Source: UBA1413 sp964395045
GTDB taxonomy: Bacteria; Bacteroidota; Bacteroidia; Bacteroidales; Prolixibacteraceae
NCBI GenBank assembly: GCA_964395045.1
Contig: CAYNBE010000097.1
Coordinates: forward strand, 1 to 13,107
Reading direction: 5' to 3'
Length of the DNA stretch: 13,107 bases
The notes under the pieces are model-generated. The model was not told where the DNA came from and ran no database searches. It saw only the letters and a program-made list of their open reading frames with translations. Of the stretch, positions 6,861 to 13,107 are shown one piece after another. Numbering within the stretch: the first letter of the stretch is position 1; each line of letters starts with the position of its first letter. The translations under genes were made by a program, and so were the position numbers.

Positions 6861-8691
6861 GGCCCGGAATATTAGCAGGATTCATCAGATTGGCTTCGAT
6901 CATGGAACTTTCTAGCCATTTGCGCTGTGTCGAAATAGTATCGTTCAGATACTTCTCAATGACCAGGCTGGCAATCGGTGCTGCATAGGTGGCGCCCCAG
7001 ATTCCGTTTTCAATGTAAACAGAAATTGCGATCTGTGGATTTTCTTTCGGGGCAAAGGCCATGAAAACCGAATGGTCGGCCCCATGAGGGTTCTGGGCTG
7101 TACCTGTTTTTCCACATGCCGCAATTTCCGGGATCATCGACCTGCCGGCTGTTCCACCAGGTTGCATTGCCTTTTCCATCCCATTGATGACCGGATCGAA
7201 ATATTCCCTGTTAATCCCGCTTTCTACCCTTTCCCTGAACCTGCCCGATATCTCTTTACCCTCAATTTCCTTAACAATATGAGGGATATAATAAAACCCG
7301 CGGTTTGCTATCATGGCCGAATAGTTGGCCAGCTGAAAAGGGGTGATCGCGATCTCACCCTGCCCGATTGAAAGGGAGGCAATCGGGAGGGCACGCCATT
7401 TCGACCCTCTGAATACATTCTTCTGGAAATAATCAGACGAGGGGATGATCCCTTTCACTTCATTTGGAAGATCAGAACCGAGAATGCGCCCGAAACCAAA
7501 TTTCATCATTTGCTCCCGCCATGCATCATACGCTTTTCTTACATCGTTGTATTTGGGGTTCTCGAGAATGGCCCTGAAAACGTATACATAGTATGCATTG
7601 CACGACTGGGCGATGGAGCCTTCGAGTTCGAAAGCCTGGTTATGATGGCATCCAATTCTGAAATTTCCCGATGAATAACCTTGAGAACAATAAAATCTGG
7701 TATAAGGAGTGATGGCGCCTTCCTGCAGTGCTACAAGGGCCTGAGCCATTTTAAATGTTGATCCGGGCGGATATTGTGCCATCAGGGCCCTGTTAAAAAG
7801 CGGCAGAAGGGGATCGGCAATCAGCAGTGCATAATTTTTCCCCCTCTCCCTTCCGACAAGCAGATTCGGATCATACGACGGGGAATTCGCAAGGACAAGT
7901 ATTTCACCGCTCGATGGTTCAATGGCAACCACACTGCCCCGCTTGTTTCTGAGAAGCGACTCTGCGTACTGCTGCAGCTCAATGTCCAGAGTTGTGATGA
8001 GATTCCGCCCGATATGGGCCATTGTGTCAGCCTCTCCGTTCCTGTAACTACCCTGTATCCGGTTGTGAACATCAACCATATAATACTTCACCCCCTTTTT
8101 GCCTCTCAGCTCTTCCTCGTACGATGATTCAATACCGCTGATTCCGATGTAATCGCCCGACTGATAGTAATGGTCAGTATCAATCAATTCCTGTGTTACT
8201 TCCCCGACATATCCAAGAACATGGGCAGCCGAAGGGATCGGATATTCGCGCAGGGTCCGTGGCTGAATATAAAAACCTTTCAGTTTAAAAAGCTTTTCCT
8301 GAATGGATGCATACTTTTCAGGCGCGATCTGCCTGACAACCACCGAAGGTTTATACGTAGAATAGGCAGCTGCCTTCCTGAGTTCCTGGCAAAAATTATC
8401 AAACGGTACCTCCAGGAGGCTACAAAACGAAAGTGTGTCGAATTTCCCGGTTTCCCGCGGCACAACCAGCAAATCGTATGCAGCCTTGTTGTAAACCAGC
8501 AACTTTTTGTTCCGGTCGTAAATCAGCCCGCGCGCCGGATACTGGACAATTTTCCGCAATGCGTTGTTATCGGCAAACTGTTTGTATGTCGAATCGGCAA
8601 CCTGAATCTGAAACAACCTCAACACGATGATCACACCGGCTGTAATGAATGTTCCGGTTACCAGTAACCTGCGGTTGGAATTGATATCCAC
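6844..8691 (-). CDS. mrdA: PBP2, class B penicillin-binding transpeptidase of the elongasome
   Basis: PBP2 cross-links the glycan strands made by RodA. The 615-residue protein has a short cytosolic N-terminus, one membrane anchor (about 9-30), a pedestal domain beginning with YPARGLIYDRNKKLL (51-65), and a C-terminal transpeptidase domain facing the periplasm. All penicillin-binding motifs are present: STFK with nucleophile Ser311 (in YPPGSTFK), SCN at 363-365, and KTG at 528-530 (in CGKTGTAQ). Length is normal for the family. The start is GTG at 8689-8691, chosen because the membrane anchor follows directly and an AGGAGG sits 10 nt upstream. It follows mreD by 14 bp and overlaps rodA by 17 bp. 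The frame is clean. Confidence 0.96.
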   Translation of the reverse strand: MDINSNRRLLVTGTFITAGVIIVLRLFQIQVADSTYKQFADNNALRKIVQYPARGLIYDRNKKLLVYNKAAYDLLVVPRETGKFDTLSFCSLLEVPFDNFCQELRKAAAYSTYKPSVVVRQIAPEKYASIQEKLFKLKGFYIQPRTLREYPIPSAAHVLGYVGEVTQELIDTDHYYQSGDYIGISGIESSYEEELRGKKGVKYYMVDVHNRIQGSYRNGEADTMAHIGRNLITTLDIELQQYAESLLRNKRGSVVAIEPSSGEILVLANSPSYDPNLLVGRERGKNYALLIADPLLPLFNRALMAQYPPGSTFKMAQALVALQEGAITPYTRFYCSQGYSSGNFRIGCHHNQAFELEGSIAQSCNAYYVYVFRAILENPKYNDVRKAYDAWREQMMKFGFGRILGSDLPNEVKGIIPSSDYFQKNVFRGSKWRALPIASLSIGQGEIAITPFQLANYSAMIANRGFYYIPHIVKEIEGKEISGRFRERVESGINREYFDPVINGMEKAMQPGGTAGRSMIPEIAACGKTGTAQNPHGADHSVFMAFAPKENPQIAISVYIENGIWGATYAAPIASLVIEKYLNDTISTQRKWLESSMIEANLMNPANIPGHGDEE

Positions 8692-8701
8692 TTCGTCGCT
8701 C

Positions 8702-8707
8702 CCTCCT
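8702..8707 (-). promoter_or_regulatory. Strong Shine-Dalgarno for mrdA overlapping the mreD stop
   Basis: The minus strand reads AGGAGG, ending 10 nt before the GTG of mrdA. Its first two bases are part of the mreD TAG stop codon. It is the only textbook Shine-Dalgarno I found in the window, and it supports the GTG start; it may compensate for the weaker start codon. Confidence 0.7.
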
Positions 8708-9209
8708 ATTTTCTGAAAACCAGATATTGGCTTAAAAACAGAATAATAACCGTAAAGAGTGAACTGGCCAGGCTCCTGAGAAGAGTCAGATGAAAATTCT
8801 CAAACGAAAATACCTCAATGAAAAACAGGAAGAAGTGATGAATCACAACCAGGATGGAAATGTACAGGAGAAACCACCGTATTCCTGTCTGCATCACTCC
8901 TGGAAAATCTGACTGATCCGACTCTTTCTGGGTAATCAGTTTAATGACCGGGAAACGGGCATACCCCATCAGAACCGATGCTGCTGCATGCAAACCAAGG
9001 GTGTTCGAGAACCAGTCGATGACAATCCCGGTGAGAAACGACAACAGAAGAACCTGATACCTCGGCATGGAAATAGGCAGCAGGAGAATGAAAAGTACAT
9101 AAACGTAAGGATTGATAAATCCTCCCAGATGTACCTGGTTAAAAAGAAGCACCTGAACCAGCACCAGAACCACAAACCTGAAAGGTATTTTAATCCAGGG
9201 AACTGTCAT
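8706..9209 (-). CDS. mreD: MreD, membrane subunit of the rod-shape complex
   Basis: MreD is a small inner-membrane partner of MreC in the elongasome. The 167 residues carry about five hydrophobic segments, including FRFVVLVLVQVLLFNQVHLG at the start and a C-terminal SSLFTVIILFLSQYLVF. Early landmarks are FINPYVYVLFILLLP and the charged helix boundary DWFSNTLGLHAAASVLMGYARF, as in other Bacteroidota MreD proteins. Sequence is poorly conserved in this family, so the call leans on length, topology and position between mreC and mrdA. The ATG at 9209 overlaps the mreC end by 20 bases, pointing to coupled translation. It ends in TAG. Confidence 0.92.
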   Translation of the reverse strand: MTVPWIKIPFRFVVLVLVQVLLFNQVHLGGFINPYVYVLFILLLPISMPRYQVLLLSFLTGIVIDWFSNTLGLHAAASVLMGYARFPVIKLITQKESDQSDFPGVMQTGIRWFLLYISILVVIHHFFLFFIEVFSFENFHLTLLRSLASSLFTVIILFLSQYLVFRK

Positions 9210-10035
9210 CGATGTTCATTTTGCTTATTCTTAAAATCTCTTGTTTATCACGATTCTCTATTATTTCGACATAGGAAACCGATTTAAAATCGACTGATAG
9301 TCTGACCCGAATGGTGTAAAAATTGTCACCTCCTTCTTTCTCAAACGATTCGATGGTTCCAAGCAGAATTCCTTCGGGGAATATAGTGGAAAATCCGCTT
9401 GTAATTACTGTATCCCCGACAGCTATATCCACATGAAAAGGAATTTCATTCAGCATGGCAAACCGGTAATTTTTACCATCCCAGGAAAGTGACCCGAAGT
9501 AGTTGTTTTTCTTCAACTTGGCTGAAACGTTCCAGCGTGTGTTCAGGAGCGACAATCCCGAAGAGTAGGAAGGCGAAACATGGGTAATAATCCCGGCCAC
9601 ACCATGAAGTGAGATTACACCCATATCTGGTTTTATCCCGTCTTTTGAACCCTTGTTCAGGGTGATGAAATTCTGCTGCCTGTCAACCGAGTTGCAGATT
9701 ACCCGGGCCGGAATATACCGGTATGTAAGCTCACCGGCAGGATATTTTCTGAAGAGTGAGTCCGGGATTTGCCCCGGGAAAGGCCCCACCATAAAAATGT
9801 TTCGCAGCTTTGCATTTTCTTCAGCCAGTTGCCGGTTCACCGAAGGAAGGTTTATATACTGAATTAAACTGCTGTAGGCATCGTAAATCTTACCTGTCAG
9901 TTGGCTGGATGAATTTAAAAACTTGACTTTCTGGTAGTTGTTGTAGCTGAAAACAAAAACCAGCGACAGAACTTCCAGAATGAAAAACAGAAAAAACACA
10001 TGGTTCCTGAGTATGAACCTAATCAGATTTCTCAT
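9190..10035 (-). CDS. mreC: MreC, periplasmic scaffold of the elongasome
   Basis: MreC connects MreB and MreD with PBP2/RodA and is thought to activate the synthase. The 281-residue protein has a basic N-terminus, one membrane helix at about 12-31 (VFFLFFILEVLSLVFVFSY), a helical/coiled-coil region at about 55-80 (SVNRQLAEENAKLRN), and a C-terminal beta domain from about 110 with NKGSKDGIKPDMGVIS, GVAGIITHVS and GDTVITSGFSTIFPEGI, all typical of MreC. Length is in the normal 270-330 range. The ATG at 10035 is 18 bp after mreB and has no clear Shine-Dalgarno. The gene overlaps mreD by 20 bases. The frame is intact. Confidence 0.95.
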   Translation of the reverse strand: MRNLIRFILRNHVFFLFFILEVLSLVFVFSYNNYQKVKFLNSSSQLTGKIYDAYSSLIQYINLPSVNRQLAEENAKLRNIFMVGPFPGQIPDSLFRKYPAGELTYRYIPARVICNSVDRQQNFITLNKGSKDGIKPDMGVISLHGVAGIITHVSPSYSSGLSLLNTRWNVSAKLKKNNYFGSLSWDGKNYRFAMLNEIPFHVDIAVGDTVITSGFSTIFPEGILLGTIESFEKEGGDNFYTIRVRLSVDFKSVSYVEIIENRDKQEILRISKMNIDDSSLD

Positions 10036-10046
10036 AAAGTATCGTT

Positions 10047-10060
10047 CCGGTAATTACCGG
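10047..10060. repeat. 14-bp perfect palindrome spanning the mreB stop codon
   Basis: CCGGTAATTACCGG is its own reverse complement and includes the mreB TAA at 10054-10056. It fills most of the 18-bp mreB-mreC junction. As RNA it could only form a very tight hairpin with too small a loop, so a processing or attenuation role is speculative. It could equally be a protein-binding site or chance. Confidence 0.4.
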
Positions 10061-11076
10061 ATGAGGAATGGAAACTTATCGACATTCTTCAGGGCAATCC
10101 CGGTTCCTCTCACCACTGCCCTGAGAGGATCGTCAGCAATATTGAACGCTATTCCGATTTTACTGTTCAGTCTCTTGTCGAGGCCTCTGAGGAGGGAACC
10201 TCCACCGGCAAGCCAGATGCCGTTCTTGACAATATCGGCATACAATTCCGGCGGCGTTTGTTCAAGAGCACTTAATATGGCTGCATCGATTTTCGAGAGT
10301 GATTTTTCAATACAATGGGCTATCTCTTTGTAAGAAACGGGAACCTCAATAGGAAGGGCAGTCATCTGATTCGGGCCCTGAACCACAAAATCCTTTGGTG
10401 GATTATCCAGAACTGGCAGCGCCGAACCAACCTGTATCTTGATTTCTTCTGCTGTCCGTTCGCCAATTTTGATGTTGTGCTGGTGACGCATATACTCCAT
10501 GATATCGAGAGTGAGATCATCCCCTGCAATCCTGATCGATTTGTTGGTAACAATTCCACCCAGCGATATCACCGCAATTTCAGTAGTACCTCCTCCGATG
10601 TCGACAACCATGTTCCCCTCAGGGGCTTCCACATCGAGCCCAATGCCGATGGCAGCAGCCAATGGTTCGTAAATCATATACACTTCCCGGCCACCGGCAT
10701 GCTCCGAAGAATCACGGACAGCACGGATCTCCACTTCCGTACTTCCCGAAGGGATGCACACCACCATCTTCAGTGCCGGAGTAAAAAGTCTTGATTTCGG
10801 ATTGATCATTTTGATCATTCCCCTGATCATTTGCTCAGCTGCGTTAAAATCAGCGATCACTCCGTCACGCAGGGGGCGGATGGTCTTAAGGTTTGCATGG
10901 GTTTTGCCCTGCATCTGCCTGGCTTTTTCGCCAATGGCTACCAGTTTTTCTGTCTTGATATCAATCGCAACAATGGAAGGTTCATCAACTACAATTTTGT
11001 CGTTGTATATGATGATGGTATTGGCTGTTCCGAGATCAACCGCAACCTCTTGTGTCAGAAACGAAAATAAGCCCAT
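10054..11076 (-). CDS. mreB: MreB, actin-like rod-shape filament protein
   Basis: MreB polymerises on ATP under the inner membrane and orients the elongasome. The 340 residues match the usual family length. Actin-fold ATP-binding motifs are in place: phosphate 1 DLGTANT (14-20), YEPLAAAIG (136-144), phosphate 2 VVDIGGGTTE (157-166), and the adenosine motif WLAGGGSLLRG (288-298). The hydrophobic N-terminal MGLFSFL probably contributes to membrane attachment. It lies 39 bp downstream of purH and 18 bp upstream of mreC on the same strand, so it is most likely transcribed from the purH promoter, though an internal promoter is not excluded. No lesion seen. Confidence 0.97.
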   Translation of the reverse strand: MGLFSFLTQEVAVDLGTANTIIIYNDKIVVDEPSIVAIDIKTEKLVAIGEKARQMQGKTHANLKTIRPLRDGVIADFNAAEQMIRGMIKMINPKSRLFTPALKMVVCIPSGSTEVEIRAVRDSSEHAGGREVYMIYEPLAAAIGIGLDVEAPEGNMVVDIGGGTTEIAVISLGGIVTNKSIRIAGDDLTLDIMEYMRHQHNIKIGERTAEEIKIQVGSALPVLDNPPKDFVVQGPNQMTALPIEVPVSYKEIAHCIEKSLSKIDAAILSALEQTPPELYADIVKNGIWLAGGGSLLRGLDKRLNSKIGIAFNIADDPLRAVVRGTGIALKNVDKFPFLIR

Positions 11077-11115
11077 GCGTAATCCATTAATTTTCCGAAA
11101 TCAATTCAATTGTTT

Positions 11116-12708
11116 TCAATGTCTGAAATGCCTTCGTCCGGTAAAAACCATTGCAATTCCCGATTCGTTGCAGGCATCAATCACTTCCCGGTCCCGGATA
11201 CTCCCTCCCGGCTGAACAATATATCTGATGTTGAATTCCCTTGCTGTATCAATACTGTCGCGGAAAGGGAAATATGCATCCGATACCAGCACCGATTCCC
11301 CGATGTTCACATTCTGTTTCAGGCTAAATCGAGGAATAGTCAGTTGACGGAGGCTGTCAAGCCGGTTGGGCTGCCCCATTCCTGCTCCGGTGAGCCAGAA
11401 AGATCCATCTTCTGTTTGGCTGACCAGTGCAATTGCATTGCTTTTCAGATTTTTGCACGCCATCACCCCAAACTTCGCCAAATCGAGCTTTCCCTGATCA
11501 AAATGGGCCTCCGTCACATTTGTAAAGCCAGGGTCGCCTCCTTCGTCCTCATCCTGCACCAGCATCCCGCCGCTGATCGACCTGTAGGTTTTTTCTCCTG
11601 CGACCGCCGGTTTAACCGGTACCACCAGCAATCGCAGATTTTTCTTTTTCGACAAATTCTCCAGAGCCCCCTGGGTGAAAGCGGGTGCAATGATAATTTC
11701 CACAAATTTCCTGTCAAACCACCCTGCAATCTCCTCATTTACCTCACCTGTGAGGCAGACAATGCTACCATATGCTGAAACAGGATCCCCGGCCCATGCA
11801 AGTTCCAGTGCATTTTTCAGAGAACCGGAAACAGCCAGTCCGCAGGGATTGAGATGTTTTACCACCGATACGGCATATTTTTTTTCTCCAGTTGGGGCAA
11901 CACTGTGAAGGGCATCGGAAGCCGACTTCCAGGCCGAATCGGCATCAAGCATGTTGTTGTACGACAACTCCTTTCCCTGAAGCACATTTGCGTCGGCCAG
12001 CCTAACTTCCGTATTCGTATTGCAAAACCTGTAAAAAGTGGCTTTCTGGTGTGGATTCTCCCCATACCGGAGTGTTTGTCCGTGATGCAGGCTGATCCTC
12101 TCCGATCCTGTTTCCCCTTTGCTGATCCATCTGAAAATGGCAGCATCGTAATGTGAAGAAATCCCGAAAGCCCTCGCAGCAAACCACCTCCTGTCTTCAT
12201 CCGACGAAATTCCTTTCTTGTCAGCCAGCAATTGTAATAACGGAATGTATTCATCCCTTGATGGAACCACCAGTACATCCCTGTAATTTTTCGCAGCTGC
12301 ACGGATAAGCGATATGCCACCAATATCTATTTTTTCAACAACATCCTGTTCTCCTGCTCCCAATGCAACCGTTTCCTCAAACGGATAAAGATCAACAATC
12401 ACAAGGTCAATTTCAGGTATCTTATATTCTTTCAAATGCCCCAGATCATCTGCGTTTTCACGCCGGGCAAGAATACCCCCGAATACCCTGGGATGGAGCG
12501 TTTTCACCCTTCCTCCGAGGATGGATGGATATCCTGTCAGATCTTCCACTGAATTTACCGGAATCCCAAGCGCCTTAATGAAAGCAGAGGTCCCTCCGGT
12601 ACTGTATATCAACACACCCAGATCATGCAATCTCTGCACGATTTCATCCAGGTTCTCCTTGTGATAAACAGAAATAAGGGCACTTCTGATCTTTTTGTTC
12701 CCTTCCAT
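11116..12708 (-). CDS. purH: Bifunctional AICAR transformylase / IMP cyclohydrolase
   Basis: PurH catalyses the last two steps of purine synthesis: AICAR plus 10-formyl-THF to FAICAR, then ring closure to IMP, in the cytosol. The 530 residues split into an N-terminal MGS-like cyclohydrolase domain (about 1-145, with STGGTS at 36-41 and GGRVKTLHP at 65-73) and a C-terminal transformylase domain with RYGENPHQ (214-221) and VVKHLNPCG (282-290), whose Lys-His pair is catalytic in the family. The C-terminus FTGRRHFRH is the family's usual end. GGRVKTLHPRVFGGIL lacks the His seen in the enterobacterial form (IHGG); I believe Phe here is usual in Bacteroidota. The ATG at 12708 starts a normal N-terminus (KIRSALISVYHK). 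It is the first gene of the operon that continues into mreB. Confidence 0.97.
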   Translation of the reverse strand: MEGNKKIRSALISVYHKENLDEIVQRLHDLGVLIYSTGGTSAFIKALGIPVNSVEDLTGYPSILGGRVKTLHPRVFGGILARRENADDLGHLKEYKIPEIDLVIVDLYPFEETVALGAGEQDVVEKIDIGGISLIRAAAKNYRDVLVVPSRDEYIPLLQLLADKKGISSDEDRRWFAARAFGISSHYDAAIFRWISKGETGSERISLHHGQTLRYGENPHQKATFYRFCNTNTEVRLADANVLQGKELSYNNMLDADSAWKSASDALHSVAPTGEKKYAVSVVKHLNPCGLAVSGSLKNALELAWAGDPVSAYGSIVCLTGEVNEEIAGWFDRKFVEIIIAPAFTQGALENLSKKKNLRLLVVPVKPAVAGEKTYRSISGGMLVQDEDEGGDPGFTNVTEAHFDQGKLDLAKFGVMACKNLKSNAIALVSQTEDGSFWLTGAGMGQPNRLDSLRQLTIPRFSLKQNVNIGESVLVSDAYFPFRDSIDTAREFNIRYIVQPGGSIRDREVIDACNESGIAMVFTGRRHFRH

Positions 12709-12728
12709 TATTAACCAGGTTTAATCGG

Positions 12729-12736
12729 CAAAGATA
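12729..12736 (-). promoter_or_regulatory. Bacteroidota-type -7 promoter element of the purH-mre operon
   Basis: The minus strand reads TATCTTTG, a full TAnnTTTG match, ending 20 nt before the purH ATG. Spacing agrees with the element before the sugar kinase. A TTG lies upstream but about 13 nt away, closer than the usual 19-20, so a -33 box is not claimed. It probably drives purH and, by read-through, the rod-shape genes. Confidence 0.6.
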
Positions 12737-12936
12737 GAAAAAAACACCTCAATATATCGGTTAATTATCTCATGCTCCATAATATTTATTTATTATAAAG
12801 TAACAGAATTAGCACCTCAAAAAGAGCTATCCGGCCTGATTGAAGAACGATGTTTCTTCCCTTTCCTGTCTACATTATTAAAATCACAACCGTTAAAAAA
12901 TCGGGGATTATTCGTCGATCAGCCCATAACAACCAT

Positions 12937-12944
12937 TACCTTTA
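12937..12944 (+). promoter_or_regulatory. Near-consensus -7 element of the divergent ABC permease
   Basis: TACCTTTA differs from TAnnTTTG only at the last base and ends 19 nt before the permease ATG, the same geometry as the two full-match elements in the window. The final A for G may itself be a decay mutation, or the site may just be weaker. The rest of 12709-12963 is AT-rich and holds no recognisable gene. Confidence 0.45.
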
Positions 12945-12963
12945 CAACAAAAAGAAAAAAAGC

Positions 12964-13107
12964 ATGCTGTTTGCCAGATTGTTTATTGAGAGTTTTGGCT
13001 TTGCAATCAATTCACTTAAGGTGAATAAATAAGGGACATTTTTATCGCTTCTCGGCAGTCCGATCGGCATCTTTGGAATCATTTCGGTCTTTACGGGGCG
13101 GGCTTCC
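12964..13107 (+). pseudogene. MacB/FtsX-type ABC transporter permease, N-terminus, with in-frame stop
   Basis: The frame from the ATG at 12964 reads MLFARLFIESFGFAINSLKVNK, then TAA at 13030-13032, then GTFLSLLGSPIGIFGIISVF to the window end in the same frame. Intact Bacteroidota permeases of the MacB_PCD/FtsX group start with a very similar segment (ESF.FA...L..NK-LRT-FLSLLG..IGIF.IISVFT), where the stop position is a Leu codon; TTA to TAA is a single change. Gly for Arg just after the stop, SerPro in the LLG..IGIF motif and GRAS near the window end also look off-family, which fits relaxed selection. Intact members are inner-membrane subunits that, with an ABC ATPase, export peptides, lipoproteins or drugs. 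The rest lies outside the window. The same frame is open further upstream to an ATG at 12850, but homology starts at 12964. Confidence 0.75.

Noticed and set aside
12850..13032. 60-codon open frame starting at 12850 as a small gene
   Set aside because: The upstream half is unrecognised low-complexity sequence; the homologous ABC permease N-terminus begins at the ATG at 12964, preceded by a promoter-like box.
1..13107. Genetic-code change (stop codon reassignment)
   Set aside because: Interruptions use TGA, TAG and TAA, and intact genes in the window use all three as normal terminators.

Overview
The window most likely comes from a member of the Bacteroidota, probably near Bacteroidales/Marinilabiliales. 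The evidence is the gene order purH-mreB-mreC-mreD-mrdA-rodA on one strand, Bacteroidota-type -7 promoter elements (TAnnTTTG) placed 19-20 nt before start codons, mostly weak Shine-Dalgarno signals, and protein sequences that read like that phylum. This placement rests on recognition from memory, not on a search.

Layout, left to right. Bases 1-153 hold the 3' end of a glucose-6-phosphate isomerase frame (pgi, + strand) interrupted by TGA and TAG. After a short region with no recognisable gene comes an intact EamA/DMT-type membrane transporter (411-1373, +). It converges, with 7 bp between stop codons, on a predicted lipoprotein with a YiiX/NlpC-P60-like cysteine hydrolase domain (1381-2664, -). 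Next is a PfkB-family sugar kinase, probably a fructokinase (2881-3786, -), broken by an in-frame TAA and also lacking the catalytic Asp. Then comes a complete P-loop protein of the cyclic 2,3-diphosphoglycerate synthetase family (3917-5257, -, GTG start).

The right two thirds (5436-12708, all -) is the intact cell-elongation operon. Read in transcription order it is purH (last two steps of IMP synthesis), mreB (actin-like filament), mreC, mreD, mrdA (PBP2 transpeptidase) and rodA (SEDS glycosyltransferase). Overlapping or very short junctions suggest translational coupling from mreC to rodA. MreB, MreC, MreD, PBP2 and RodA together form the elongasome that builds side-wall peptidoglycan, so the organism is expected to be rod-shaped. 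Divergent from purH, at the right edge, is the N-terminus of a MacB/FtsX-type ABC permease (12964 onward, +), interrupted by TAA.

The main unusual signal is decay by point mutation. Three separate genes (pgi, the PfkB kinase and the ABC permease) carry in-frame stops with no frameshift, while the core genes between them are clean. All three stop codons occur among the interruptions, so a single stop-codon reassignment cannot explain them. Real pseudogenisation (an early stage of genome reduction, or redundant copies) is the leading reading. Base-call error in an assembled genome is the main alternative. I found no RNA gene, CRISPR array, insertion sequence or phage gene, and no clearly novel multi-gene system.
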